Below are positions 34,929-48,700 of a stretch of DNA of 64,000 nucleotides, piece after piece (position 1 is the first letter of the stretch; each line of letters opens with the position of its first letter). The notes beneath the pieces were generated by a model, which ran no database searches, was not told the DNA's origin, and saw nothing but the letters and a program-made list of their open reading frames with translations. Source of the stretch: Casuarina equisetifolia. Its lineage: Eukaryota; Streptophyta; Magnoliopsida; Fagales; Casuarinaceae. The DNA lies in assembly GCA_028551475.1 (NCBI GenBank), contig CM052355.1, positions 14,653,543-14,717,542 of the forward strand. The letters run 5' to 3'. Both the position numbers and the translations under genes were made by a program.

Positions 34929-37900
34929 AGTGTTGAAAACTTTTCAAGAAAAAGCAGTCCGCGTGACGCACGACTTCCGATCAAAGATTTGCCATCAAGC
35001 GCGATCGAATTCGAAGTTTTGGAGCTGTTTACTGCAAAATGGCATCTTTTGAATTAGAGAAGGCGACCATACAAAAGTGGGATCCCGCCCCCACCCCCCC
35101 CCAACCAAAAAAAATACCTACTTTGTGTCGGAAAGTTACGCTTACTCTCAAGCTTTGGAAGCTCAAGGAATAGTAAAATTTAAAAGAGTTAAACCACAAT
35201 TACCTGTAATGCTAATCAGCAACCTCAATGCAATCAAGGAATTAAAGAAAACGATTAGAATAACAACTTATTTATAGGTGGAAATCTCTGGGAGATGACA
35301 TTTAAGTAGCAAGTGGAAATGTAGGAGTCACTGCAGCCGTGTGATGTCGAAGAAGCTAACTTTACAATGATACAAATGCAGTGGAGATCAAAGTCTAAAC
35401 GAGGCATATTTCAGGTCCTCACTGGAGCCTGGATTACTGTATTACTGCATTACTTTTAAACTTCTTTTAAACCTTGGAGTTGGACAACTGGGTGCTGCAA
35501 AGATAACAGAGGCTGAAAAAATAATCTCATCAAGTAAAGTCTTTGGCTGAACCTGAGAATAACTTAGTAGCCAGACTATTGGTAAAGTCCCTAAGATTTT
35601 AGGTTCAAAGACCCTAAGGAAGAAGTGAAAAAAGATCGATGGAGAACTCAAAGGACTGAAGGAGTTTATTGCAGCTTTAAATGGGACGACAATTAAACAG
35701 CAGAGGCAAAGGGGCTTATAAGAGGCGAAATAAGTTCCCTGGTTGAACTCGTGGCCAGATGATGCACCTAGTGGTCATGGATTGGATGAGGCGATCTCAC
35801 CGGGAACTAATGGCCATCATCGGTCTGGCCCGTGAGGAAAAAACATTACTTTGCTAGTGATATTCTACAAACGTGACGGGATGGACTACTTTCCGACCTG
35901 GTAGTGAAGATGAGAACACAAGAGTTGAAAAAGTGATCGTCAAAGTTTACGAGTGTCACAGCCTTACAGGTAAATTATTTGTTCCTCACCTGCACCTGGC
36001 TAGGGAAAAGAAGAATTAGTAAAGAAGATGGCTTCCAGGGAAAGCTTGTGTCGCATCTTCTTATTCACCAGGCCCAAAACAGCCTAAAAGGTTGTTTCCA
36101 GATAAAGAATATGAAACCAAAGAGCCACTGTTAACTCAGCAATTTCATTTCGGACAAGAATCATAAACCAAATAGCACTAATGTTTCAAATCCACAAACC
36201 CAACAAATATAGAGCTAAATTCTAACGTTGTAAAAAGTGCAGAACACGTAATGCCAACCGCCGGCAGCAAGGTCTGGGCTTGAGATCGGAGGCTGTAAGA
36301 GTTTACCTTCTAGATCAGTAGCTTGTGGCTCTCTGTGGGTCGAACTGGTATGTGTTGGGGTTTGAAGCTGGATGCAAACGGGAAAGTAGCCTAAACGAAG
36401 ACCGGAAGTTGAACTCAAGCTGACTTGCTTTTCTCAGGTCTTTCTATATTATCTCTTTAATGATTTTAGGCCTATTTGCCTGATTGTCACTTACGAGGCA
36501 TGTGAATGACAAGTCCCCGTTTTTTTCTGAACTCTTGTTCTGTCTTGAAATCGCTGTTGCTGGGCTACAAAATGACGGATGTGACTCTCAATTTGGTAAC
36601 GTATTTAGCCTGTGGCCATTTTTTCTCTGAAGCTGGGATCAGTGGAGAAAAATCCTTGAGTGAGCTGGTGATCTCTGATGATGTTCTTATACTAAAGATG
36701 AGGTATAATGGTTTATAGTTCTGATAATATTTTTACCGATATCTAACGTGTCTTATTTTCATCTCATATTGGGAAGTTCTCAATTTTCATCTTTATGCTT
36801 CTTTAACTGAGGGGACCCATAGCAGCAAATGGGAAGAGAATACGACGGACCCTCAGGACCATCTACGACCTTAAGTTTAGATGAGTTTTACATAAGTAGA
36901 AGTAGTTAACCTAAGCGCAAGGTAAGGCCATTTCAGAAAATGATTTTTCACTCTAGATATAAACAGTTGTAAGAACTAAAAAGCATGGTTTCAGTGGTGT
37001 AAAAACTGTTGAATATTGCTATTCCTCCATAATGGGAATCTGAATATTCTTAATTTGTTAAAAAATTATACATGTAATATTCCTTTTTTTCTATATCCTT
37101 CATCTTCCGCCTCCCCTTGTGATTGGTTCTCTTCTTCTTCTCAAATATTCGCTTTGTGCCATGATTTTAGAGCAATGATTCCCCATCTTCTACAACCAAT
37201 CCCTCTTAGTGCGTCAAATTCTTGGTAGATTCAAAAGTTAGCACTTGGGTGCAAAAACTAGTAGCACCTCCTCCACCATTACTAATCGCGTCGTTTCTTT
37301 CAGACGACAATGGGACTTTTGTCTCACCTCCTAGCTCTTCAAATGGTCCCTTAGACCCACCTCCAGCTGTGGATCCTATAAATAATATAGGCAATCAAAA
37401 AAGGAGGCTAAATAAGGTTGTGGTTTTTTTTATTATCTTTTTATCATTTTTCATTATAAACCGTGTCTATAAAATAAATAAATTCAATCTCAATTTCACT
37501 AAATCAAATGAACATACAATGTAAAAAATCTAAACAAGATAAAAAGAAATAAATAATCACACAATTTTGTTTTAAGGATGATTGAATTCACTCAAAGTTT
37601 ATGTACATCATTCATATGGTTTTTATTCTCTTTCATGTAATTGTACATGTTGAGGAGTAGGCGATGGGAACATATGTCTACGGTGTTCTTTTTGCACACT
37701 TTCTTTTATGATAGAATCAAATCCTTAGGCGTTCGCAATCCAGGTTACATTTTATATCTCAAGGGGTGAGATTGCCTTCAACCCACTTCAAATTTATTTC
37801 ATTACTTTATTCCCAATCTTTAACAAGTAGGTACCTACAAAAGTTATGACTAGTAATGGGAGTACTTTTTATTTTATTTATTTTAATAGGGACGTTGCCC

Positions 37901-39689
37901 TAATCATTTGTAGTAATAGTGCAGGTTGACAGGAATGTTGTACCTGTTAAAAAATACATGGGGTAGGGAATAAAACAAAACCCCTTAGATCTATAAAATA
38001 GATGTAATCCATAGAAAAATTAAAAACATAACAGACTTACTAAAAAGCATACTCATGATTGAATACAAAGCAAACTTACACTTGATAAATCATAAACATA
38101 ATTAAAAGAGATATATTATTCAAGTGAGCCTGTAATGTTAAAAACCTAATTGATCTTTCCATAAACTTTTCCTACATTAACTATGTAAGAATCCAAGACT
38201 CAAAAATAAGTGCAACACTGGAATTGAATGCCCATAATTTGCCAATCCATTAGGCAAAAATTTAGCTTCTCAAAAGAAGTGGGATATGAACATTTGGAAT
38301 TATGAAAGTTGAACATTGGCACAACTCATAGGCCAATTTCCAAGGATTTAAAAATACCCCTTTAAGATATCAAAAATTGGGAATTAGTTTCAATTTCTAG
38401 TACAACTATTCATGTCTATTTAGAAAGCTTTAACCCCTATAATAATGCCAAGACCTTTGCCCTAGCATTGCCATGTAATGAGAATAATGGTAGGAAGGCA
38501 AATACACTCCCCTAATGTCATAAACTTCTGTCACATTGTAAAGGTTAATCTTTTAAGTTAAAACTCAAGCTCGTAATAAGTGTTATTGGGAAATTGAACC
38601 ATTTGATTTCATTTTCAATAGTCATGAGATGATCATCTTAGAGTAATCCTTTAATCGATGGATGCTCTTATTACACTTGTAGTCTCTGAAGGATGATAAC
38701 CAACTATGTAACATTTACATTGAGAATTCAAGTATTATATATGTCATTAGTTCGATCCTTTGTATGAACTATTGATAATAATGAACTTGCAAAATGAATA
38801 TGTTTATCATAAAAAGATTCATTGAACCTACTTCACTTATTGTTATTTGAATAAGTAAAAGTTATGTCTTGGTCCAAATGGGTATAGCGTTTCTTTTCTA
38901 CATGCCCCATGGAGTTTTGAAAAATCCAAACATCTTAAAGATAGAGAGGTAAGAATTTATCAAATGAATCACACGCCTTTGTACACGCCAGGAGTCCATT
39001 GATGATAAGGGGTCGGGAAAGCTTGAACCTAATTTTGATAGTGATAGATAAAAATGCAATTAAAATTCCTAAGGAGTTATACATTTGTGTATTAATAAGA
39101 CCATTCACTATTTCTTGAAGCTCAATCTCTCCTCTGGATGAACCATATAATCAAGGGAAACCATGAACTAGAATAGAAGAGCTTGCCTTGCCCATGAGTA
39201 AAGATTTCATAGTAGTCTCATTAGACCATACATCTTTTTTGGTATATCCAAATAATAGGTCGAAGCATAAACTGAAACATTTTGGAGCTACAAAAATAGT
39301 TGTTAAGTCGTTAGGCATAAAAATATTCCTCCTAAAGTCATTATTAACATGAATAACAAAAACTCTGTTATAACCATTTTTGTACATTAAATGTATTCTA
39401 CAAATAGAGGAATACATAAAGTTGAACATAATAAAATAAGAAATTGAAAGATTTTGTTGAAATTGTTCCTTTGAAAATTTCCTAAAAAGCTAACCACAGG
39501 TTCTTTTCTCCATTAGAACAACATGGTCATTATGCTCATTACTAAACTTCATAAAAATTCTTATAGAATCCAAAATGAAGTTTCATTCCTTTATCAAAGC
39601 CAAACTGGTGGGATTGTTGATAAGGGTTTAGCTTAAAGAACACCACTAAGTCAAGGGTCTCTCACCACTAACCGAAGGCTTTGCATTAC
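34929..39689. other. intergenic, no gene recognised
   Basis: A long gene-poor stretch. A C-rich and A-rich run lies near 35088-35112. Small open stretches (37222-37524 plus, Pro-rich; 39429-39151 minus) have no family resemblance. Around 38540 there is a phrase (AAGGTTAATCTTTTAAGTT) also found near 23547, suggesting a common interspersed repeat. Confidence 0.35.
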
Positions 39690-40688
39690 TATTCCAAAAT
39701 ATGGGGTAATGTGGGTCCACCCACCAGTGGCTTGCAATTGTTATCCTCTTGAGTGAGGATACCTGTCCAGCACATTAAAAGTGACATAAATTCAAGATAG
39801 GAGAGAATGTCTCAGCCTTTGCCTATACTAAGAAGGCAAGCGGGAGTTTTGAAGTTTGGCACTTCTCCTACTGAGTTGCAACCCAGATATGTGATACTAT
39901 GCTTAGGCATGATAGGGAATAAAGAATACGAAGGGGCACAACTAGCAGTAACATACCTGCCCATTGGCATGCCCGATGCACCCTGAAGAAACGTACTATT
40001 CCAGCCCCTTTTTCCTTCTTCAAATCAGTTCACAGAAAGGATAACTTTTTTCATATGAAAGAAATGTTAAGACAGGCTTCTCCATCTAAACCATCTCACA
40101 TGCTCAACCTTAGTTTTTTGCTGAAAATTTTAATCATATTTAGTATTCAGGTTGCAAGAGACGAATTGGTCAAGCTCAATTATAGAAAAGCTACTTCAAG
40201 AGGAAGGTCACGATGCACATTTTACATAAAGAATTAGGCAAACGAACCTTCTTGTATCTTTTCCTTCTTTTCTCGAGCGTGAAACATCACCATTTTGGGC
40301 AGCCTCATCTTGTAGTTTTTCGAAGTTACGTACTGCAATCTTGATCCAAAAATTTGTGTAACGTCGGTGCCACCATCCAATACTTCGCACTTGCACGCAT
40401 AACTATCTTGGATCTCGTGACGTGCATAATTTTTCTAGGGTTTTTCCTGTCTTCGTCCAATAGTTGAGGTTCCAGAAATGATAAAAAAACTCCGGAGGTC
40501 GGAATCAAGTACATCATCATCGTCAACTGGTACTGTTCAAAACTTCTTGATTGCTGATATCATAGTTCAAAATTTCTTGTTGCATAAAGAGGATTGAATC
40601 ACAACATTGCTGTCTACACATTGGAAAACATGCCGCATAAATCCAAAATCCATGTTGCACGCCGAACGCCGTTGTAAAGGAATTCTGG
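39690..40688 (+). other. NodGS upstream region, also present as a duplicated copy
   Basis: Collinear with 23330-24378 beside TLP4, including a segment with GCAAGAGA(C/T)GAATTGGTCAAGCT and TTCAAGAGGAAGGTCA. No supported coding sequence. It is probably the distal promoter or upstream flank of NodGS. Confidence 0.55.
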
Positions 40689-41122
40689 TGTCACGCCCAA
40701 AATCTGCAAATGGCCTTTGGGGGTGAAGCAACCGCAGCGGCTGATCTAAGCTTCTATCCGGTTTGCTCTTGTTCTTCCTCCTGCCAATGATTACAAAAGA
40801 AAAAAAACACAAACAACAACAGCAATCCACATCAAAAGGGACATGGGACCTCTGCATCTACCTTGGGGACACAGCACCGCAATACATCTAAAAAGGAACA
40901 CGAAATTAGGGATTCTCCAATACTTTCTTACACGGGTCTCTTCCCTTTTCTACTACTTACAAAATACACGTAAGTTACTACTTTACCCTTGGGCTCCACC
41001 AAATAGACTACGGACCCTTTACAACTAAACCCCACAGTTTCACAAGCCAAACATTTCATTACAATACGTTGACTTACCCCTACGGCTTACATCCCAAAAT
41101 ATCCAGCAAAAATCATGCGACA
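40689..41122 (+). mobile_element. solo LTR in the NodGS proximal promoter
   Basis: Starts TGTCACGCCC and ends TGCGACA, 434 bp, flanked by TCTGG (40684-40688) and ACTGG (41123-41127), a 5-base target duplication with one mismatch. The duplicated NodGS upstream copy has the uninterrupted site (GTTCTGGCCGCC at 24372-24383), which fixes both borders. It ends about 130 bases before the NodGS start codon, so it may supply or disturb promoter elements. The terminal TGTCACGCCC recalls Ty3/gypsy LTRs, which I infer only from its form. Confidence 0.8.
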
Positions 41123-41254
41123 ACTGGCGGCCAAAATCTTCTGAACAAGGTGCAAAAGCCATGACTAATTTTCCGCACGACACTCGGAAAACCCAATAAC
41201 GGGCCGCTTCCTCGGCATTCAACGGTCTCATTTCTGGTCGAGAGAGAGAGAGAG

Positions 41255-44200
41255 ATGGACTTCACAGAACTAAGAGAAGCAATAGAGGAGATGGAACTAG
41301 TGGACGCCCACGCCCACAACATCGTCGCTCTGGACTCCACCTTTCCTTTCATAAGTTGCTTCTCCGAAGCCGGCGGCGAGGCTTTGGCCTTTGTGCCTCA
41401 CTGCCTGTCCTTCAAGGTACTCACTCTACCTGCACTATTTTTTTCAGGCATCTTGCGAAGTGAGAACTTGGTTGGGTTGACTCTCGCGAGCTTTCCGTTT
41501 GTAAACCAGGCGAACTCGACTCAAAGCGATCTGGTCCCCAGTTATAACTTTGCCTCTATCTTGCAAACCCAATCGCACGTTTTATAATTGTATAGAATTC
41601 ATTCTAGACACTTTAAGCTGACTTGCTGTTCAATCTTATGTCTTTGTTTCCAGTATTGTTTTAAGCTGTCCTGCAAATTGCTAGTTAGACAAGTTCAAAA
41701 GAAAAAAGAAAAAAATCAAGGAAAAATAACATTTGTAGATGATATTAGCAGCAGAAGATAGCGTGGAAATGACTTCTCTGGCAACTAAATTTGATATCTT
41801 TTACGGGTAATGCAGTGACTTCTTTGTTATGCTATTCTGACGCAATCAATTAGTATTAGGTTTTGTATCATGTTTCAATCTGCATTAATTAGTCTGTAAT
41901 CTAAGAACAATTTGGATTTATAAGAACAAAATGGCAAATGTTTCTACTATAAAGGCGGCATGCACTACTAGTTTTTGCATCTTAGCTTTGGTCGTGGCAA
42001 TTTCGATGGTTTGGAGTTTTGCTTTTCACGAGTTTTTAACGTCTACGATTATACCCTGCTAATTCTGTTCAAATTGGAGTCTCTTTCAAATTGAGTATCA
42101 ACTGTTGTTCTAGAAGGTTCTTTGAAAGTCGCTGGCTCTCTCATGGAAAATAATTAAAGGTCAGCAGGGGTAAAACAACAATTCTCTATGTACTCACCTG
42201 TAGGTTTTATGTGACATGTCCTGGTCCTCGTTCATTAGGTTCAGAGACACTTTTGTTCTCTGTTGTCCCAAGCTTGACATCCTGCATTATCTCTCTTTTC
42301 CAATAGTTGTAATGTATCTAGTTATGATTTGTAACTGCACGTACCTGGGGACTTAAGAAATTAATTCTTCAGTTCCATTCTGACTGCATTGCTTGTATGT
42401 GGCAGAGAAATCTAGGGCATATTGCTGAACTGTATGGATCTCAGTTATCCTTGCATGGGGTTGAAGAATACCGTCGGCTCTCTGGATTACAGTCTATTAG
42501 TTCAACGTGCTTTGAAGCTGCAAGAATCTCTACCATACTCATTGACGATGGGATAGAGTGTGACAAAAACCAGGACATAGAGTGGCATAAAAGTTTTGCT
42601 CAGAATGTTGGTAGAATATTGAGAATTGAACGTTTGGCTGAGAAGATTCTTGATGAAGTAATATACTTTTCTGATCTCACTTATCTGACATGCGTTAAAG
42701 TAATCAATTCAAGGCTTTCCTTGTCGTAGTAAATTCATAGACATGATATTCTTGATATCATCGTATTTATTTATCTGGTCTTGGGATTTCTGTACAACCT
42801 CTCTAAAGGAATGAGAGAGTAATGTGCTTACTCTTTTCTAAACATTCTAGAGCAGCTTTTCATGGTTTTTCATTTTTGATAAGGATCTGAAATACTTTAT
42901 TTACACATGACAAGGCCAAGACAGTATATAATGGTTATTACCAAGTTTCATGCCATCTCAGGACTTGATGCTCTTAGAGTTGAATATGTTGTTATTTGCT
43001 TTCCGTTCTCTTTGTATACTTGTTCTGATGTATGGTTTCTGGAACTAGGGATCTTGCTATTGTTTACAATTTCTTCTTTAGGATAGATTGAAAATGATGA
43101 GCAATCGTTATACTTTCTCTATAGTCATAGTCTCCCTATAATTTTATTGTATCTGTCCCTTGAGATACTGTTTTTTGTTTGTTGGGCATTGTAGACTATA
43201 TGCCAATACTTACGCTGAAGGGATATTGGTGATCTGCATTAGTTTTTTATTTTATTTTATTTTATTTTATCTTTCTATAGTATACAGTTATGACCAAGGC
43301 TTTTCTTCTCATCTGTATTTTTGTTTTGTTGGTCTATAAAAAGTTAAGTTTTATTTCATTCTACATGTCCTTGCATGAGCTGTTCTCTCTACTATCACAA
43401 AGTCAAATGGACTATAAGCCCAGCTCAAGCACTTATTAAATTTTTGTGCTTATATTTTGTAATGTATTTTTCATGTTAGTTTTGTTTTATGGTCCTTTTA
43501 GGAGTTGCCAGATGGATCTACTTGGACATTGGGGACCTTCACTGAAACCTTTCAGGGAAAGTTGAAGTCATATCCTTTCAACTTGTTGTAGATTTCTTTC
43601 TGTTGCTTTTTCTTTCTGTTGTTAAAGAACAGGCCTAATTCAGTCGACTTCCTTAAGATTCTATCACAGTTGGTAATCAGATCACTGGCTTGAAAAGCAT
43701 AGCTGCATACCGCAGTGGGTTAGAGATCAATACAAATGTCACTCAAAAAGATGCCGAGGAAGGTCTTGCTGAAATTTTAAGAGGTGAGCATAGCATTTTT
43801 ATTGGGAGATTCTGGATACACATTGCAGGTTATACTAACTGGTTTATTTTTCCAGCTGGGAAGCCTATCCGCATTACAAATAAAAGCTTTATCGACTTTG
43901 TCTTTACACGTAGTTTGGAGGTTGCTCTATGCTTTGACTTGCCAATGCAGATACACACGGGGTAATGAAAATTTTTGAAACTGATAAAGGTTTCATATAA
44001 TGCTCTGGATGATAGCTGAGGATATATTAGTTTGGAATGAAAACTTGGAATCTGCATGACTTTAAATGGGGCTGCTTGGAAATTCTAGATTCTGCAATCA
44101 GCTTACAGCTGAGGATAAGCTGCTTGCTTTTATATTTTCTAGAGATTAAGAAGCACTTCCCCATTTAATTGGATTGAAGTCAAATAGGAAATACACCTGA

Positions 44201-45729
44201 AATATGCTGAATTATTTTTATGTGAATCCTTGTGATTTTTAGTAAATAAATTAAGGCGAGGAGGTAGACCCAGTCTGGTCAGCTTCTGGAATAACCAAGC
44301 AGCTTCAAAGATTATAGGTTGTTGTTGCTAGTCCTTCTCTCAGCTATCAAAAGGAGCCTACGCCAATCTGTATGTTCTTGAGCCTTATTTTGCCTACATA
44401 TAAAATGTTGTTCCTTCTATAACTAGTTTCGGAGACAAAGATTTGGATTTGCGGCTGTCCAATCCCCTACATCTTCGGACTGTTCTCGAGGACAAGAGGT
44501 TTGCGAAATGTCGTATTGTACTTTTGCATGCATCTTATCCATTTTCAAAGGAGGCGTCATATCTAGCCTCTGTTTATCCCCAGGTCAAATTTAGTCTCCA
44601 ATCAATAAAGTCTTTTGACATGTAATTTTGATGATTAACCCGGAAAATCCCTTACAAATAAGGTAATGCTTTCACTCAGGTGTATCTCGACTTTGGGTTA
44701 GCAGTTCCCAAGCTTAGTGTCCATGGAATGATATCTTCAGTCAAAGAACTTTTGGAACTAGCTTCAATTAAGAAGGTGAGACTCTGAGAAGTCTCAATAA
44801 TATTGATACAAGCTTAAGTGATACCATGTATATCTCTGCATTTTCTTGCTAAGTAACCCCCATATCTACTCTCTGAGAACAGCTTTTTTTTGTTCTTCTC
44901 CCTCTCCCAATCACCCATCCCTCTCCTCCCGTCCCCTTCCTTTCCCCTCCCTCTCCAACCAAAATGTCACCTAGTACCCAAGAAACCATCTCATAATATT
45001 TTTTATGCATATTATACATATCTTTAAAGAAGAAGGATCTTTATGCAAGGAAGATGCCTGTTTCTGTGATCCTTTTGTTAATACCAGATGATGCTAAACA
45101 TAAAGTGAATTTGCAGGTGATGTTCAGCACTGATGGCTATGCGTTTCCTGAAACTTTTTACTTAGGTTTGTTAATATTAAATACCATTTAACTCAGTCTT
45201 GATCAAAATGCTAGTGGTTTTTATGGCTATAGTTCATGACAGTTAAGGCACTCTCTCTCTCTCTCTGACTCGTAAAAAGCATATCAGATGTTGAAATGGT
45301 CTCTTCCAACAATCATTTTCATCTTTACAGGTGCAAAGAAAGCACGTGAAGTCATCTTTTCTGTTCTACGTGATGCATGCGTTGATGGTGATCTCTCAAT
45401 TTCTGAAGCCGTTGAAGCTGCCAAAGACATCTTTGCACAGAATGCAATTCAGTTTTACAAGCTCAATTTATCTCTTGGTCCAAAGAAGACATCAATTCCT
45501 TATACTGTGAAGAAGAAAAGTGTATTGGATGTTGATGTGTCGCTTGTTCAAATTATATGGGTTGATGCTTCAGGACAGCACAGATGTCGTGTGAGTACTT
45601 TTGCCTCCCTAATGTGATTTGAGGCTGGCAATTTCATTATTCTTCATGACAAGTGGAGTCATAAGTTTAGATGTTGGAACAGAAACACAGAAAGTTCTTT
45701 CATAGAGGAGAATCACTGAGGTTCTTTCG

Positions 45730-45765
<36 letters not shown>

Positions 45766-48700
45766 GATAATCAGAAGCGGACATTGTTCTAGGTCCTTAA
45801 AACTAAGGTGAGGTTACTCACCCTTGTTGATGAAAAGCTGTCTTATCCAAAAATGAAGTGAGTTGCTTTCTTTATATTGCCCGGATGGGTGGGGGGGGGG
45901 GGGGGGGGGGGGGGGGGGTTTGAAATCCGAATCTAAGAACACCTGCTGCATGCATCATGATGTGTACCTTTTTGGAGTGAAACATACAAGAAGCACTTCA
46001 TCGGCACCATTATTCTCTAGGGTTAATTTTGTTTGTGTAATACCATTGCAAAGCCTTTTGGAACTGCTTGTACCACCTAGGTTTGCTGCATTGTTTCTTG
46101 TTTTAGATTAATACTGAGAATTGGAGAACTATTGGTGATGCATCAAGATCTTGCATCTCACGCACTTTTCTCTTTTACAAAGATTCTATGGAATGATTTA
46201 AGGATTTGGGAACTAAGTTGTCCGCTTGCTGCAGGCATCTAGTGGTCAGATGTAGGAAAGCTGGGTGTAGTCTACGTGTCATTTTAAAGCAGAATCTCTG
46301 TCTATACCATTCAAATTATCCATTTCAGATTCTGTTATTATCTGTTGTTCAGAAGTGTATATACCTTCATGTTGTAGATATTGGACAAAGATTGATGATG
46401 TATGTGTTACTTGATAGTTTAAGTGGAGCTAACAGGAAATTCCCACCTAAATGGTCGGGGTTTGAGACACCCCTAAACATCTTCTTTACCTAACTTAATA
46501 ATAAAATAAAATAAAAAAGCTCCATCTGGTTTAGATCCTGTGCATAGCTTTTTGGAGTTGAATATTTCAATAAGCACAGTATCAAGTTGGTATTTCATTC
46601 TTGCAGGTTGTTCCTAGGAAGCGATTCCACAGTGTTGTTAGGGAGCATGGTATTGGTTTGACATTTGCAAGCATGGGAATGACTTCTTTTGCCGATGCTC
46701 CAGCTGATGGGACCAATCTGACTGGAGTTGGTGAGATCAGACTTATTCCTGATTTGTCAACCAAATGCAGGATACCATGGTACTAAATATCTCATATGCA
46801 TTCTGCTGCTATATTCCATTTCAGTGTATTCCTCTGTCCACTTCAAAATTTCTATTTGTCGCATATATTGATGATTTTCCAATTCCTCATATCCATCAAA
46901 TATTGAAGAGTGAAACTGGAATTTGGAAACCCACTATACGTCCTTTCTTTTCCTTTGTCTTGGTTGTGAGGAACCCACCCATCCAATATTTCATGTAATG
47001 CAAATTCATTAGGTAAACAACAGATGCACAAACCCATCCACGAGACTCATGTACAGGTAACTCCATGCCTTTGCGGTCAGTGGGATTAGGACCCAAGATG
47101 TGCATAACTAAGCCTTATCCCAACTTAACTAAGATTGGACCATCCATGGACTTACAGTAACAAAATTTCTCTAGCAAATTAGGGGACAACAATCTCCCAG
47201 GGTTTTTAAAAGTGTTTTCAGTCTTTGTTCAGCTTGTTATCCTAGCCTTTACGTTTTCTCATAGTCTTCTTGTTAATCCCCTGGCCCATCAAATGCCTTG
47301 ACGGAAAAGCCCTCCAAAAAGAAGGATTTGACAATAAAGTAAATTTAGTTGGATGAGAGAAGAAAGACAAAACAAGAAGAAAAGTTGTATAATTGCAAGC
47401 ATGAATAATAGATTGAAGGTAATGGAGTTTTTTATACTTTTGCTTTTTCTTTCTACTAGAGATGATCATTCAAAATTGACTACAGTTTTATAGAGAAATT
47501 TTATTCTGTTTTATTGAAGAATGAGAACTAAAGTTAAACTTTCTAGTGCAACATTATAAGGACAATAGTCCTCATCATCTAGTTTTGTAAATTCTTTTCA
47601 TAATTTCTGACTTACGTTCAGCATTGGATAAAATTGAAAAGTCAAAATTTTATTATTCAAATCTAGATCAGTTCCTCTTATCTTGATTTTTTCAATTTCA
47701 ACAGCAACTATTGTGCATTTTTTTTTTCTAAGAGCCATGACAATTGATGCCTTGTATTTATTTAAAATACGTAGAGTTCAAAAAACATAACAAATGTTAC
47801 CTCTCTCATTCTCTACGCCTGTGTATAAAGTTAAGTTTTATCAATATGTATTGTTCTATGTGCTTTTTGAGTTATCATATAATTTTTGGATATGAATATT
47901 GTTATGTAGAGTTCGAATTTTAGTTCTAAATAATCTTCATAAAATATATATATATATATATATTTCAATTGTATCTCACTTGGCCTAAATAAGCATCATC
48001 ATTTTGCCCCTTCTCACATTGATTTGCCTTTAATCCAATTTTCTGAAGTAAAAGTAAATTTGAAATGACAAATTTGAAAATGTTTTATGTAATGATTTTT
48101 ATGCAGGGGTTTGAGAGTAAACTTGTGTAACTTTCATTCTTTGTGAAATTGGGGTTGTCTATGTGGTTGAAGGGATAAGGAATGGACAGAAACTATAGAA
48201 CGGAAGCATTACGTAGAAAACCTGTACTGGTGAAACAAATCCTTTATGACTTAACATATCTTATTCTTTTTTCTTTCTCATTACAGGTTTGGGGAAGAAT
48301 ATCTGTCCTTTTTATTTTTCGTGCATTTGCTGCTGTCTAACATTTTCTTTGATACTTTTCTCTTTTGTTTTATTTTTTTTTCTCCAATTGTAGTGTCTCT
48401 GGTGTAGTGCATATTTGTTAATTTTTTCAGTTGCATTAGAGCTTCATGGACTTCTTCTTTATATTTCTATAATTTTGTTTTGATGACATTTAAAGACAGA
48501 AATGCTACATGATTATATACTTAGCATTCTGCAGTAACTGACAAAGCAATCCACTATTCTCTTCAACAGGAAAGAACAGGATGAAATGGTTTTGGCTGAC
48601 ATGCATCTTAAGCCTGGTGAACCATGGGAATATTGCCCTAGAGAGGCCTTGCGGAGAGTTTCAAAAATTCTAAAAGATGAATTTAACTTGGTATGTACGA

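Noticed and set aside
39151-39429. 92-codon minus-strand frame
   Set aside because: No domain recognised, AT-rich, and no gene context.
43502-43680. GT-AG splicing for NodGS intron 3
   Set aside because: GT sites after GGAAA or TTGAA combined with either AG acceptor give frameshifts or stops. Only the AT-AC model joins in frame.
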